A stretch of 64,000 nt of DNA, taken from NCBI RefSeq assembly GCF_052055585.1, contig NZ_CP170485.1:186001-250000 (forward strand). Direction: 5' to 3'. A program made the translations under genes and the position numbers. The notes beneath the pieces were generated by a model. That model did not search any database and was not told where the DNA came from. It saw only the letters and a program-made list of their open reading frames with translations. Positions 1 through 10,017 of the stretch are shown one piece after another. How positions within the stretch are numbered: position 1 is the first letter of the stretch; each line of letters begins with the position of its first letter. This DNA comes from Oceanicaulis sp052055585 (GTDB lineage: Bacteria; Pseudomonadota; Alphaproteobacteria; Caulobacterales; Maricaulaceae).

Positions 1-755
1 ACTGGCCGGAGATGCGCTCGCCGCCTTTGGAGCTGAGATAGACGCACATATTGCCGACATCCTCGGCGCGGATGAATGTCTGCATCGAGGACTGGCTTTC
101 ATAGGTGCGGCGCACCTCTTCGGGGCTGACCCCGCGGCTCGCCGCCTCGCGTGCGATCACGCCTTCAATGCGCGGACCTTCGACCGAGCCCGGGCAGATC
201 GCGTTCACGCGCACGCCATAGGGTCCCAGCTCCATGGCGAGGGTCTTGGTCAGGCCGATCAGCCCCCATTTCGCCGCCGCATAAGGCGCACGATAGGGAA
301 AGCCGAACAGCGCCGCGTTCGAGGCGATATTGATGATCGCGCCCTTGCCAGCCGCCTTCATTGCCCGTGCGGCATGCCGGGTGAAGTTGAAAGCGCCGAT
401 CAGGTTCACATCCAGGCACTGGCGGAACCCGTCTGCATCCAGATCCTCCACCGGACCGGTAGGGCCTGCGATACCGGCATTGTTCACCAGCGCATCCAGT
501 CGCCCGTGCGCATCCAGCACTTCACTGACGACCCGTTCGGCGGCGGCGGCGTCAGACACGTCCGCCCGCGTGGCCCCGCAGCTGGGATGGGCGTCCAGGA
601 AGGTCGCCAACGCCTTCTCGTCCACATCGCAGACATGCACGGCCCAGCCGGCTTCGTGATAGGCTTTGGCGATGCCACGCCCAACGCCTGCAGCGCCAGC
701 CGTGACCAGGACGACAGGAGCGGCGTCATTCGCCGCCTGAGACACTGTGCTCATA
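1..755 (-). CDS. SDR family oxidoreductase, C-terminus cut by window edge
   Basis: An open frame runs from an ATG at 755 to the left edge without a stop, giving about 251 residues. The N-terminus has the SDR cofactor-binding glycine motif in the variant form TAGAAGVGRGI. It is followed by the NNAG motif, a catalytic Ser region (INIAS) and the YxxxK pair as YAAAK, then the classical VNAICPG segment. This is a nearly complete classical NAD(P)-dependent dehydrogenase/reductase with an unknown substrate. It starts 26 nt after the stop of the TonB receptor on the same strand, so the two are probably co-transcribed. The link to a receptor suggests catabolism of an imported compound, which is inference. 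Confidence 0.9.
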
Positions 756-781
756 TTCGATCCTCAAACCCTGCGTCGTCT

Positions 782-3085
782 CTAGAAACGCTGGGACAGG
801 CTGACGCCGAAGGTGCGCGGCTGGTTGGTCGTGATCCGGCTGTCAAAGTCGGTGGCGTTGCGATAGAGCTCGGCCCGCTCGTCCGTGACGTTCCGGACAA
901 AGGCGGTGACGGTCCAGTTGTCCCGACCCAGCCCGGCCGATAGCCCCAGCAGGGCATAGGCTTCCTGCTCGGACCGGTTGGCGACGAAGAGGTCGTTATA
1001 GGACCGGCCCACATATGATCCGCGCACATTCCAGAAGGCGTCAAAATCACGCCAGGCGAACTCATAGCGCGCGTTCAGATAGCCTTTGACCGACGGGATG
1101 TAGGGCAGCTCCGTCCCGTCCGGCGCATCGGGCGTGGTCGCATTGATGTTCTGGCTGAAGTCCTCGCTCAACTCGGCCTGCAGCAGGGTCATCGCGCCTG
1201 TCAGGGTCAGATTGTCGGTGGCGAGCCAGCTGATATCCGCCTCAAGGCCCAGAACCTGCGCTTCCCCGGCGTTCTGGGTCAGACCCAGCGGGGATTCCGA
1301 CGGGTCAAAGCGGGTGAATTGCACGTCGTCCCACTGCATCAGGAAGGCGGCGCCGTTAAAGCGTAGCACGCCATCCGCCAGCATGGTCTTCCAGCCAAAC
1401 TCGTAATTGGTGATCAGGTCGGAATCATACGTGCCCGGAATATTGGAGGTGGAGGACCGGTTCACCCCGCCCGGTCGGAAGCCTTCTGACACCGTGGCGT
1501 AGAACAGGCGTCCGGAATTGGGCTGCCAGGTCAGATTGAACTTGTAGAGGCTGCCTGATTCTGACTGCTCGACATCCACATCCGGACTGCCTGTGAACAC
1601 GGTGCCCACAAAGCCCTCAATGGAGCTGTCGGTGTCGAACACGCGCGCGCCGACCGTGGCGGTCAGAGTGTCAGTGAGATCATAGGACAGCTCGCCGAAG
1701 ATTGCGGCTTCCGTGTCCTCGCGCACCTGGTTGGTGGTGAAATAGGCCAGCTCTCCATCCACCGCCATGCCCGGCTTGATGGTCGGAATGTTCCAGTCGA
1801 AATCGAAATCGTGCTCGGCGCGTTGATAGAAGACGCCGGCGATCAGGCGCAGGCGATTTTCCTGCGGCGTCGCCAGTCGGAATTCATGGCTGTCGCGGGT
1901 GTACTGGCTGCGGTCCTGATACTGGATGCGCGGATCCTCACAGGCGTAGAAATCATACGCGCCCGCAGCGGAATCGTAAGCGTAGTAACAGGTGTAATAG
2001 TCGATATAGGACGAGTATTCAGCGTATTCGGAGTAATCATTGTCATACTCCACCTCACGGTCGAGGAAGGAGCCTGAATAGGTCACGTCCATGCCGGCGA
2101 TGCGGCCCTCTACGGTCGCGCCCAGCTGGGTGAAAGTGTCTTCGGAGCGGTCGTTGAAGAAGCGCTCCACTTCCAGATCGCCCACATCTTCAGGGTCATG
2201 ATCCCAGACGCCTTCGGTTTCCTGGGTCTGATGCAGGGCGCGAGCGGTCAGCGTCCAGTTGTCATCAAGATCAATCTGAAGGGCTGCGCGGGCGCCCGTG
2301 GTGGTTTCCTCGTTGAAGTCCTCTTCAACATAGGGCGCGTTATCCACGGTGATGCCCGAGCGCGAGAAGGTCTTCGTCGCTGCGACATTGTCGATATAGC
2401 CCGCCGACTGGTCGTGCCAGCCGACAATGCGAAGCGCAGCGCGATCGCCCAGCGGCAGGTTCACGAAGCCCTCAGCGGTGTAGCCGACGCCGCCTTCGCT
2501 CACCGTCTCAGTGGACAGGTCATAACCCGCTTCAAAGCCACTGGCGTCGGGCGCGTTGGTGATGATGCGCAGCGTGCCAGCCTGCGAGTTCGCGCCATAG
2601 AGCGTGCCTTGCGGGCCGCCGAGCACCTCGATTCGCGAGACGTCGTAGATGTGGACATCGAGATTGCGGCCGATGGCGGTCACCGGCTGGTCATCGAGAT
2701 AGAGGCCGACGCTGGGCTGTGACCCGGAGGCATTGCCGTCGCCGCCGTCTGAAATGCCTCGGATATAGATTTGCGCCGAGCCAGGGCCGACGGAGTTGAA
2801 GGAGACGCTGGGCAGAAGCTGCGCGTATTCCTCAAAATCGGTGACGCGTTGCTGATCAAGGAAGGTGTTGTCCAGCACCTGAACGCTCAGTGCGACGTCC
2901 TGCAGGCTCTCTTCGCGCTTTTGCGCGGTGACGGTGATCGTCTCGATTTGCCGGGGCGCGGCGCTCGCATTCTGCGCCAGGGCGACGCCCGGCAGGCAGA
3001 GCGCGGCTGCGCACGTGGTCGTCATCAAAAAGGCGGCGCGAGATGTCGTGTTGCGTCGGCCTGACATGTCCTTGGATCTAGCCAT
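782..3085 (-). CDS. TonB-dependent receptor
   Basis: An outer-membrane TonB-dependent transporter of 767 aa. An N-terminal signal peptide ends near ALAQ. It is followed by a TonB box/plug start (ETITVTAQKREES) of the type common in Caulobacter and sphingomonad receptors, a plug with the YIRGISDG segment, and a beta-barrel ending in a terminal aromatic (SLSQRF). The ATG at 3085 has a GGGAGG ribosome site 8 nt upstream. The substrate is not readable from sequence. Neighbours are a TPR-sulfotransferase upstream and an SDR downstream on the same strand. A hairpin (3160-3174) and a small palindrome (3193-3205) lie in the 117 bp upstream gap, so the gene may have its own promoter. Confidence 0.93.
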   Translation of the reverse strand: MARSKDMSGRRNTTSRAAFLMTTTCAAALCLPGVALAQNASAAPRQIETITVTAQKREESLQDVALSVQVLDNTFLDQQRVTDFEEYAQLLPSVSFNSVGPGSAQIYIRGISDGGDGNASGSQPSVGLYLDDQPVTAIGRNLDVHIYDVSRIEVLGGPQGTLYGANSQAGTLRIITNAPDASGFEAGYDLSTETVSEGGVGYTAEGFVNLPLGDRAALRIVGWHDQSAGYIDNVAATKTFSRSGITVDNAPYVEEDFNEETTTGARAALQIDLDDNWTLTARALHQTQETEGVWDHDPEDVGDLEVERFFNDRSEDTFTQLGATVEGRIAGMDVTYSGSFLDREVEYDNDYSEYAEYSSYIDYYTCYYAYDSAAGAYDFYACEDPRIQYQDRSQYTRDSHEFRLATPQENRLRLIAGVFYQRAEHDFDFDWNIPTIKPGMAVDGELAYFTTNQVREDTEAAIFGELSYDLTDTLTATVGARVFDTDSSIEGFVGTVFTGSPDVDVEQSESGSLYKFNLTWQPNSGRLFYATVSEGFRPGGVNRSSTSNIPGTYDSDLITNYEFGWKTMLADGVLRFNGAAFLMQWDDVQFTRFDPSESPLGLTQNAGEAQVLGLEADISWLATDNLTLTGAMTLLQAELSEDFSQNINATTPDAPDGTELPYIPSVKGYLNARYEFAWRDFDAFWNVRGSYVGRSYNDLFVANRSEQEAYALLGLSAGLGRDNWTVTAFVRNVTDERAELYRNATDFDSRITTNQPRTFGVSLSQRF

Positions 3086-3159
3086 GAAGCGTCCCTCCCT
3101 CGATCTGAGCGTGCGTCATGAAACGCGCACATTGGGGCGGACCATAAGGGAGTGCGTGG

Positions 3160-3205
3160 CGGGTCGCCGACCCGAAAATATTCGTCGATAGTTGAGTTAT
3201 ACTCA
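3160..3205. promoter_or_regulatory. hairpin and palindrome upstream of TonB receptor
   Basis: The gap holds a perfect 6-3-6 inverted repeat CGGGTCGCCGACCCG (3160-3174) and TGAGT-TAT-ACTCA (3193-3205). The second overlaps the stop codon of the TPR-sulfotransferase gene. Both lie upstream of the TonB receptor start at 3085. They may be an mRNA leader hairpin and an operator. There is no T-tract in the direction of transcription, so a terminator is unlikely. Confidence 0.3.
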
Positions 3206-5221
3206 CCTATCCCAATGGCGACCTTCACCAAGCTCCGCTTCAAGCACGGCTTTCAGCGGGGTGAGCTGGTCCTCAAAATTAAGCCATTGCGTTGTTCCGC
3301 TTTGATAAATGGGTTGGCGAACCTGTTCGGAGCTGGCGGTGCGGACGGCACGGTCTGTTGAGTGAAAGTTCACGCAATCGGGGTGAAATTCCACCCCGAC
3401 ATAGTCCAGAAGCCGGCGCACTTGCGGCTCGAAATCAGAGACCATGTCCTCATAGATCACGCGCAAGGCGGCGCCCGGTTGCGCCTCGTCAAAAGCACGC
3501 ATCACACGCAGATAATCGCTGTAATAGCGGCCGATCTCGACAAGATCGTAGCTGAAGTTCTGGCCCCGCGCGAAGAGCTGCTTGAAGTTAGAGAAGCCGC
3601 AAGCCAGCGGATGGCGCCGCGCATCGATGATCTTCGCGTTCGGCAGGATCAGACGGATCAGCCCCACATGCATGCAGTTGTTGGGCATTTTGTCGATGAA
3701 ATAGGGCGCATCGCCGCGATGAACCCGCGTGCGCTCCAGATACTCCGCACCCAGAGCGTTCACGGCGTCCCGGTCGAGATCGGCCAGCATTTCCGGATAG
3801 GACGAGGCGTCCGTGCGCCGCTTCTTGCCGGACAGGCGACGGGCGATGGAGATGATGTCGGGCAGTTCGAATGTCCCGTCGATCCGGGGATGGCTGGCGA
3901 GAATCTGCTCCAGCAGGGTCGAGCCCGAGCGCGGCAAACCCAGAATGAAGATCGGATCGGGCGACGGATCGCCCCAGCCCTGACGCGCCTCAAAGAAGCT
4001 GCGGCTGAAGAAGGCGGTCACCTGATCGGTTTCGGCGCTGGTTCGGTCAGCGTCATAAAGCACGGTCTTGCGGCGTAGGGCGTTGCCGGTCTCATAGGCG
4101 CTGAACGCCTCCTCAAAGGTTTTGCTGTCTTCCAGCGCCTTGCCGAGCGCGAACTGCAGATGGAAGCGGTCCTGCACACTGATCCCGTCAGTCTGCAACG
4201 CCTCTTTCATCCGCGCGATATCAGTGGCGTCAAACCGGACGGTCTTGAGATTGGCGAGGCTCCAATAGGCCTCCCCCAATCTGGGTTCGGCAGTGATGGC
4301 GTTGCGATAGGCGGTGACCGCGTCCTCGCGCTGGCCAATGGTTTTCAGGGCGTGGCCATAGCTGAGCTGTATGCGCGCCTGATCGGGATTGTCCTTGAGG
4401 ATGCGGGCATAGATCTCGCACGCCTCCTTGTGATGGCCGGTCCGGACCCGCAACAGCGCCTTGAGGATGGCGTGGCTGGGATGGTCGGGTTCGGCGCGGT
4501 CCAGCAGGGCGAGCTGAGCCTCCGCCTCCTCAAAGTGTTGGAGCTTGATCAGGCAGTTGGCGTAATCGTGCCGGGCCATGTGAAAGTCCGGCGCCAGTTC
4601 CAGCGCGCGCTCCAGCAGCTTGCGGCAATCCTCGAAAACACCCAGCCGGAGCGCGACATCGGCCAGAAGCCGGATGCCGGACACATCGGTGGGATGGGCT
4701 TTCACAAAGCGACGCAGGAGCGCTTCGGCGCGGCCGAGTTTGCCATCCTGGATCAGACGCGCGGCTTCCAGCAGCTCGGGGGACTGCGCGCTGCTGGCGG
4801 CCTGTTGCTTGGCCGCTTCCAGCGCGCCGTCCGCATCGCCGGCGCGTTCACGCAATTCCGCCAGCAGACGCCAGGCCGGCGGGAAGTCAGGGTCCGCCCG
4901 GGTCAGGGCTTCAAGCCGGGCAATGGCGGACGTCAGCTGCCCCAGAGCGGCTTCAGCCCGCGCCGCTTCCAGCGTCAGGCCGGGATGCGCCGGAAACTGC
5001 CTCAGCGCTTTCTGTGCGAGTTTGAGGGCGTCTTCGGGGCGCCCAAGCCGTCGGGTCGCCTCGGCTTCCACATGGAGCGGCAGCGGATGAACCGTGCCTT
5101 TCGCGCGGGCGTCACGGGCCGCAGTCAGGGCCGCTTCGGGCTCGTATTCGACCCAGATCGCCAGATCCCGACCTCTGCGCCCGGCGAGGGACGGGGCGGG
5201 GCGTGAGCGCGGATGGGTCAT
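3203..5221 (-). CDS. TPR-repeat sulfotransferase family protein
   Basis: A 672 aa protein. The first roughly 330 residues are helical repeats of tetratricopeptide type (recurring A..LG....A...A..A patterns). The C-terminal part is a sulfotransferase domain with the PAPS-binding 5'-PSB loop FILGLPRSGSTLLEQIL near residue 430. This architecture is a known alphaproteobacterial family often encoded beside TonB receptors. The acceptor is unknown. There is no signal peptide, so it is probably cytoplasmic. The ATG at 5221 is preceded by GGAG. It is divergent from the LysR gene with 83 bp between starts, so that regulator may control this gene and the downstream receptor (inference). Confidence 0.88.
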   Translation of the reverse strand: MTHPRSRPAPSLAGRRGRDLAIWVEYEPEAALTAARDARAKGTVHPLPLHVEAEATRRLGRPEDALKLAQKALRQFPAHPGLTLEAARAEAALGQLTSAIARLEALTRADPDFPPAWRLLAELRERAGDADGALEAAKQQAASSAQSPELLEAARLIQDGKLGRAEALLRRFVKAHPTDVSGIRLLADVALRLGVFEDCRKLLERALELAPDFHMARHDYANCLIKLQHFEEAEAQLALLDRAEPDHPSHAILKALLRVRTGHHKEACEIYARILKDNPDQARIQLSYGHALKTIGQREDAVTAYRNAITAEPRLGEAYWSLANLKTVRFDATDIARMKEALQTDGISVQDRFHLQFALGKALEDSKTFEEAFSAYETGNALRRKTVLYDADRTSAETDQVTAFFSRSFFEARQGWGDPSPDPIFILGLPRSGSTLLEQILASHPRIDGTFELPDIISIARRLSGKKRRTDASSYPEMLADLDRDAVNALGAEYLERTRVHRGDAPYFIDKMPNNCMHVGLIRLILPNAKIIDARRHPLACGFSNFKQLFARGQNFSYDLVEIGRYYSDYLRVMRAFDEAQPGAALRVIYEDMVSDFEPQVRRLLDYVGVEFHPDCVNFHSTDRAVRTASSEQVRQPIYQSGTTQWLNFEDQLTPLKAVLEAELGEGRHWDR

Positions 5222-5304
5222 GGCGGCTCCGATGTTTGTGTTTGACGCAAGCCCTCATCAAGCCTGACTATCGCCCCGTAATTCAAGTCAAAGTGCTGCG
5301 CTTC

Positions 5305-6225
5305 ATGCAAAGACGTCTGCCGCCTCTCGCCTCGCTCCGCGCTTTTGAAGCCGTAGTGCGTCTGCGCAGTTTCAAGGCTGCGGCGGCTGAGCTGAACGTG
5401 TCCGCCTCCGCCATCAGCCACCAGATCCGGCGTCTGGAAACCGAGTTGAACTGCCGCCTCATGCAGCGCAATCGCACCGGCGTCACCCTGACCGCTCAGG
5501 GCGAGCGCTACGCCTTTGGCGTGACCCGGGGCATGGAACGCCTGCTGGAGGCGACGGAGGAGTTGTTGTCAGATACAGGCAAGTGCCTGACGCTTCAGAC
5601 CTATTCAACCTTCGCTATTCGCTGGCTTGTGCCCCGGCTTGCGAAGTACGCCCGCGCGACCGGGCAGAAGCCGATCCGGCTCGTCACGTCCCAGAGTGAT
5701 GTGGATTTCAGCGTGGATGCGGTGGACGCCTGCATCATGATCGGTCACCCGCAAGACCCTCAGGTCGCCTATCAGCCGCTGTTCAACTCGCATGTCTTCC
5801 CGGTGGCGAGCCCTGACTATGTCGAGCGCTATGGCCCGATCAGCCAGCCTTCGGACCTGCGCGATCATCCGCTTTTGCAGGTTTATCCGTCTGCGGACGA
5901 TTGGTCGACCTGGCTGACCGCGACGGGCCTGACCGGCATCAGCCCGGCAGGCGAGGGTCTGTTTGACAGTTATGATCTGGCGCTCAACGCAGCGGTTGGC
6001 GGCATGGGGGTGGCGCTGGCGATTGAGCCCTTCGCCCAGACCGAACTTGAGTCCGGCGCCCTGGTGGAGCTTTTCCCCGAACGCCGCACCGCCTTGCCCG
6101 GTAACTGGTATTTCGCCACGCCCTATTCAAAGCGCGGGCTCGACAAGGTCGCTGCGTTCGAACGCTGGCTGATGGATGAGCTGGCGCAGGATTCCAACCT
6201 GCACTCGCTCACCCGGTCCGCCTGA
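5305..6225 (+). CDS. LysR family transcriptional regulator (GcvA-like)
   Basis: A LysR-type regulator of 306 aa. The N-terminal winged HTH reads LRAFEAVVRLRSFKAAAAEL followed by SASAISHQIRRLE, typical of the GcvA subgroup. The effector-binding domain follows. The frame is open upstream to 5203, but the ATG at 5305 places the family's usual MQRRLPPLASLRAFE start, so the longer form is rejected. It is divergent from the TPR-sulfotransferase/TonB receptor unit and shares its 83 bp promoter region, the usual arrangement of a LysR regulator and its target. Its stop codon (6223-6225) directly abuts the stop of the convergent metalloprotease. Confidence 0.9.
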   Translation: MQRRLPPLASLRAFEAVVRLRSFKAAAAELNVSASAISHQIRRLETELNCRLMQRNRTGVTLTAQGERYAFGVTRGMERLLEATEELLSDTGKCLTLQTYSTFAIRWLVPRLAKYARATGQKPIRLVTSQSDVDFSVDAVDACIMIGHPQDPQVAYQPLFNSHVFPVASPDYVERYGPISQPSDLRDHPLLQVYPSADDWSTWLTATGLTGISPAGEGLFDSYDLALNAAVGGMGVALAIEPFAQTELESGALVELFPERRTALPGNWYFATPYSKRGLDKVAAFERWLMDELAQDSNLHSLTRSA

Positions 6226-8715
6226 TCAGTTCAGGCCCAGCCGCACGCCGCTATCACAATGGAAACACCCGTCCGCGCCGATGGGGCTGCCTGGCGGAAT
6301 GTCGGTGTTCGGCGTGGAGACCGTGCGGCCCTCGTCAATGGCGGCGAGACCGGCGCTGATCATGGCGGACAGGGCCGAGGCCTGATCAGCACTGACCGGG
6401 GCGCGGCGACCGCTCAGACCCGATTGCAGCGTGTTCAGCCGATGACGCGCCAGACGCGCCGCGCTGGGCGTGGAGCTGGCGGCATTGGACAGAAGCTGGC
6501 CCACATACTCCGCTTGAAGGGCCTGGCGGATGGGTTGCAGGCGGGCGGCCTCGTCACGCGGGGCGTCAAACAGAACCGCCTCGATGCCGTCAAAGACGCT
6601 CACGGGCGACAGCCCGTTCTCATGACGCGCGCTCTGTTCCTCCATGCGCGCCAGACGCGCCGGGTTCAGCATGGCGTCAAGCGTGATCCGACCTGCGGCG
6701 GCGGCGGCGTTGGCGCGGCTGAAGGCGGGATACTGGTCGCTCTCGAACTGCTCACGACGGGCGATGGCGTCATAATCGGTGAAGGGCGAGGGGGTCAGGA
6801 GACGCAGCGTCTCATCGGAAATGTCGAGCAAAGCCGGGTCGAGCGTGGCGGCCAGCGCGTCCAGCGCCTGACGCTGACGGGCGGGATCAAAGTCGCTGAC
6901 GCCGCTGACGCCGGGGCCGTTGACCTCATAAGCGAAGACCACCCCGCCAAGCGCCTTGGCCGCGGCTTCCACCTGATAGCGGTGATAGAGATAGATGGGC
7001 GGGAAGACATTGCGGATTTCACTGAGCGGCAGGCCCTGCGCCATTACATCCGTGCCGAAGCGTGCAAGCGCGGCCTCGCGCACCACCAGCGTATCATTGA
7101 GCGCTTCAACCGGGTCCGCGCCATTGTCCCACAGATTGGCGAAGGGGTGGCCGGCGGCGTTGCCGCGGGCATGGCGGTCGGAAATGTAGAGCAATCCATC
7201 CTCTCGGGCGTCCGCCAGGATCGCAGCGAGGCCCGCCTGTTCGGACGCTTCGTCCGGATACTGGGAATAGAGCCAGGAAATGCTGGCCACATCCCATGCG
7301 CCAATGCCCACATCATAGGCGTCTGACGCATCAAAGCCGGTGTCCTGGTCAAAGCGGATCAGAGGCGCGGGATAGTCCATCACTGAGGCGCGATCATTGG
7401 TGCTGGCTGCGAAATTGTGCATCAGGCCAAGCGTATGGCCGATCTCGTGCGCGGAAAGCTGACGCACGCGCGCCAGCGCCAGTTCAAGCGGATCATCCTG
7501 CGCGCCGGTGCCGGTGTGCTCCACCCCCATCAGGCCTTCAAATATCCGCCGGTCCTGACGCACGCGCTGGCTGCCGAGGATCACATGACCTTTGAGGATT
7601 TCGCCCGTGCGCGGATCGACGACCGAAGCGCCATAGGACCAGCCGCGGGTCTGGCGGTGCACCCATTGGATGACATTGTAGCGTGAATCGAGCGGGTGCA
7701 CGCCTTCGGGCAGAAGCTCGACGCGATAGGCGTTTTCAAAGCCCGCCGCTTCAAAGGCGTCCGCCCACCAGTTGCCGCCCTCGATCAGGGCTTGCTGGAT
7801 CAGCTCGGGCGCGCCGCGATCCACATAATAGACGATGGGTTCAACCACCGGGCCGGAGGCGGCGTTGGGATCAACCCGCTCCAGACGATGACGCTGGGCG
7901 AAACCGCGCTCGAGTGGAGCGTCCAGCGGCGTCGCCATGTCATAGCGGGTCATCTCGAACGCGCCGCCGCGCGGGTCAGAGGCGCGGGTCTCATACCCCG
8001 CTTCAGGCAGGGCGATGAAAGAGTGGTGCACGGTCAGGGTCACCGCCTCGGCAAAGGGCGCGGTGGCGCGCACTTCAGAGCCGGGATTGTTTGCGGTGAG
8101 GGTCAGCAGTGCGTCGACCTCAATGTTCTCCGGAAAGCTCAGAACGCTGTCGGCCAGGGGCGCGCTGCGGTCAGCGCTGACCGAGAAGGAGCCTTGCCCG
8201 GCATTCTCAAGATAGCCGGCCGCATCAATCGGGTCGCGCGTAAGGAAGCCTGACAGGTCGATCAGCACTTCGCCATTTGCGCGCTCAGACACGATGTCGG
8301 TGCGCCAGATCACGGAGCGGGCGAAGGATTGCGCGGTCGCCGCCTGTTCATCCGCGCCTGTGCCGAGAGCCGCGTAGCGGGTGTTTTCAAACTCAGCGAA
8401 GACCGCATCGCCCACACGGGAAAAACGCAGGATCCAGGTGTCGGTCCCCAGACCCCGGTCCAGCCCCACAGGGTTGGAGCCGAGCCCTGAGGTCAAACGC
8501 GCCGTATAGATCATCCGGCCCAGCGTGCCGTCTTCAGCCGGGGTCAGGGCGGCCAGAACCCGGCCTTTCGCCGGATCGGGATAAAGAGCGATCAACCCGT
8601 CCTGACGGTTCAGCCCCTCAACGCTTTCAGAAAAGCTGGCGGCGGTCTGGGCCAGCGCCTCTGCGCCGGACAGGCTCAGGCACAGCGCCACAGCGCCGGT
8701 GATCACTCGCATCAT
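6226..8715 (-). CDS. secreted zinc-dependent metalloprotease (metzincin-type)
   Basis: An 829 aa protein with a signal peptide (ending ALAQ). The metzincin zinc site HEIGHTLGLMH sits at residues about 423-433: two zinc-binding histidines, the catalytic Glu, and a third His after the Gly. The architecture matches the DUF5117/DUF4953 zinc-dependent metalloprotease family of Bacteroidetes and Proteobacteria, with a long N-terminal beta-rich domain before the protease core. The likely start is the ATG at 8715 with GGGGAG 7 nt upstream; an upstream TTG at 8721 is less likely. Secreted or periplasmic digestion of protein is inferred. It is single-gene and divergent from the PI-PLC-like gene. Confidence 0.88.
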   Translation of the reverse strand: MMRVITGAVALCLSLSGAEALAQTAASFSESVEGLNRQDGLIALYPDPAKGRVLAALTPAEDGTLGRMIYTARLTSGLGSNPVGLDRGLGTDTWILRFSRVGDAVFAEFENTRYAALGTGADEQAATAQSFARSVIWRTDIVSERANGEVLIDLSGFLTRDPIDAAGYLENAGQGSFSVSADRSAPLADSVLSFPENIEVDALLTLTANNPGSEVRATAPFAEAVTLTVHHSFIALPEAGYETRASDPRGGAFEMTRYDMATPLDAPLERGFAQRHRLERVDPNAASGPVVEPIVYYVDRGAPELIQQALIEGGNWWADAFEAAGFENAYRVELLPEGVHPLDSRYNVIQWVHRQTRGWSYGASVVDPRTGEILKGHVILGSQRVRQDRRIFEGLMGVEHTGTGAQDDPLELALARVRQLSAHEIGHTLGLMHNFAASTNDRASVMDYPAPLIRFDQDTGFDASDAYDVGIGAWDVASISWLYSQYPDEASEQAGLAAILADAREDGLLYISDRHARGNAAGHPFANLWDNGADPVEALNDTLVVREAALARFGTDVMAQGLPLSEIRNVFPPIYLYHRYQVEAAAKALGGVVFAYEVNGPGVSGVSDFDPARQRQALDALAATLDPALLDISDETLRLLTPSPFTDYDAIARREQFESDQYPAFSRANAAAAAGRITLDAMLNPARLARMEEQSARHENGLSPVSVFDGIEAVLFDAPRDEAARLQPIRQALQAEYVGQLLSNAASSTPSAARLARHRLNTLQSGLSGRRAPVSADQASALSAMISAGLAAIDEGRTVSTPNTDIPPGSPIGADGCFHCDSGVRLGLN

Positions 8716-8895
8716 GGTCAAACTCCCCTTGGCGCTGAACGCGCTCTGGTCTGAAAGCTAGCCAGCCCGGCCGGGTTTGAACAGGTCCGTCCCGGCAAAG
8801 GTCTGGTTTTATGACGCTTCAGCGACCTCATAGAATTTGCGTTGAGCCCTGGTCGCGCTCGTGGCTATCTGATCAGGACAGATGTGGGGGTTCAC

Positions 8896-10011
8896 ATGAT
8901 CGGTCTTGTCGTTTCGCTGGCCATCGCCATGCAAGTCTCTGAAACCGCGTGTCCGGTGGGCGTGGAGCTGGATGGTCCTGAGGGGCGCGCCTGGGACAGC
9001 CTGCCGCTCACCGCACTTCAGACCGTGGGCACCCATAACAGCTACAAGCAGGCGATCCCTCCCGCAGAGCTGGCGGCGCTGATTGCCCGGAACCCGGACG
9101 CGGCCGGGCTCGATTACAGCCATCCGCCCCTGTCAGATCAGCTCGACATGGGCATGCGCAATCTCGAGATCGACTTTGTCTATGATCCCGAAGGCGGGCG
9201 TTTCGCCAACCCGTTGATGCCCGCCATGATGGCGGGGCAGGAGGGCTCAACGCCCTATGACGCTTCGGGCATGGACGCGCCGGGTTTCAAGGTGCTGCAC
9301 ATTCCCGACATTGATGTGCGCACAAGCTGCTCCACCCTGATCGCCTGCATGAGCGAGATCCGCGACTGGTCGCTGGCTCATCCCGATCACGCGCCCATCA
9401 TGGTGATGTTCAACGCCAAGACCGGCGGCCTTGATGCGCCGGGCGCGACGCAGGCGCTGGACTTTGACCGTGAGGCGTTTGCGGCGCTCGACGCCGAGTT
9501 TGCGCAGGTGTTCGCGCCGGGCCATCTGATTGTGCCCGACGAGGTGCGCGGGGATCACGCCACCTTGCGCGAGGGTGTTCTGGCGGGCGGTTGGCCAACG
9601 CTGGGCGATGCGCGCGGGCGCATTCTTCTGGTGCTTGATGAGCGGGGCGAGAAGGCGGACGCCTATCGCGGCGAGGCGGTGTCGCTGGAAGGGCGGATGA
9701 TGTTCACCCTGTCAGAGACTATCGACGCGGATCACGCCGCGATCTTCATCCTCAATGACCCGTTCGAGGATTTTCAGATCATCCCGCACGCGGCCCTGAG
9801 CGGTTTTCTGGTGCGGACGCGGGCGGATGCGAACACGATGGAGGCGCGCACCAATGATGGGAGCCGTCGTGACGCCGCCTTTGATCTGGGCGCGCACTGG
9901 ATCAGCACCGATTACCCCCAGCCTCGGGCTGAGTGGAGTGACTATCAGGTCAGCCTGCCCGATGGCCTGATCGTGCGCTGTAATCCGATGACGACAGTCC
10001 CTGCGCCATAA
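8896..10011 (+). CDS. secreted PI-PLC-like phosphodiesterase (Ca2+-dependent phosphoinositide PLC family)
   Basis: A 371 aa protein with a short hydrophobic N-terminus and the PLC-like TIM-barrel start QTVGTHNSYK. His47 corresponds to the first catalytic His of PI-PLC-like phosphodiesterases. Further family features are MGMRNLEIDFVYD (metal-binding region) and LVLDERGEK. It most resembles the bacterial Ca2+-dependent phosphoinositide-specific phospholipase C domain proteins (PI-PLC-C1). The true substrate is uncertain and may be another phosphodiester. The ATG at 8896 has GGGGG 6 nt upstream; the frame is open to a TTG at 8842, which would spoil the signal sequence. A hairpin follows the stop. 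Confidence 0.82.
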   Translation: MIGLVVSLAIAMQVSETACPVGVELDGPEGRAWDSLPLTALQTVGTHNSYKQAIPPAELAALIARNPDAAGLDYSHPPLSDQLDMGMRNLEIDFVYDPEGGRFANPLMPAMMAGQEGSTPYDASGMDAPGFKVLHIPDIDVRTSCSTLIACMSEIRDWSLAHPDHAPIMVMFNAKTGGLDAPGATQALDFDREAFAALDAEFAQVFAPGHLIVPDEVRGDHATLREGVLAGGWPTLGDARGRILLVLDERGEKADAYRGEAVSLEGRMMFTLSETIDADHAAIFILNDPFEDFQIIPHAALSGFLVRTRADANTMEARTNDGSRRDAAFDLGAHWISTDYPQPRAEWSDYQVSLPDGLIVRCNPMTTVPAP

Positions 10012-10017
10012 CAGAAA

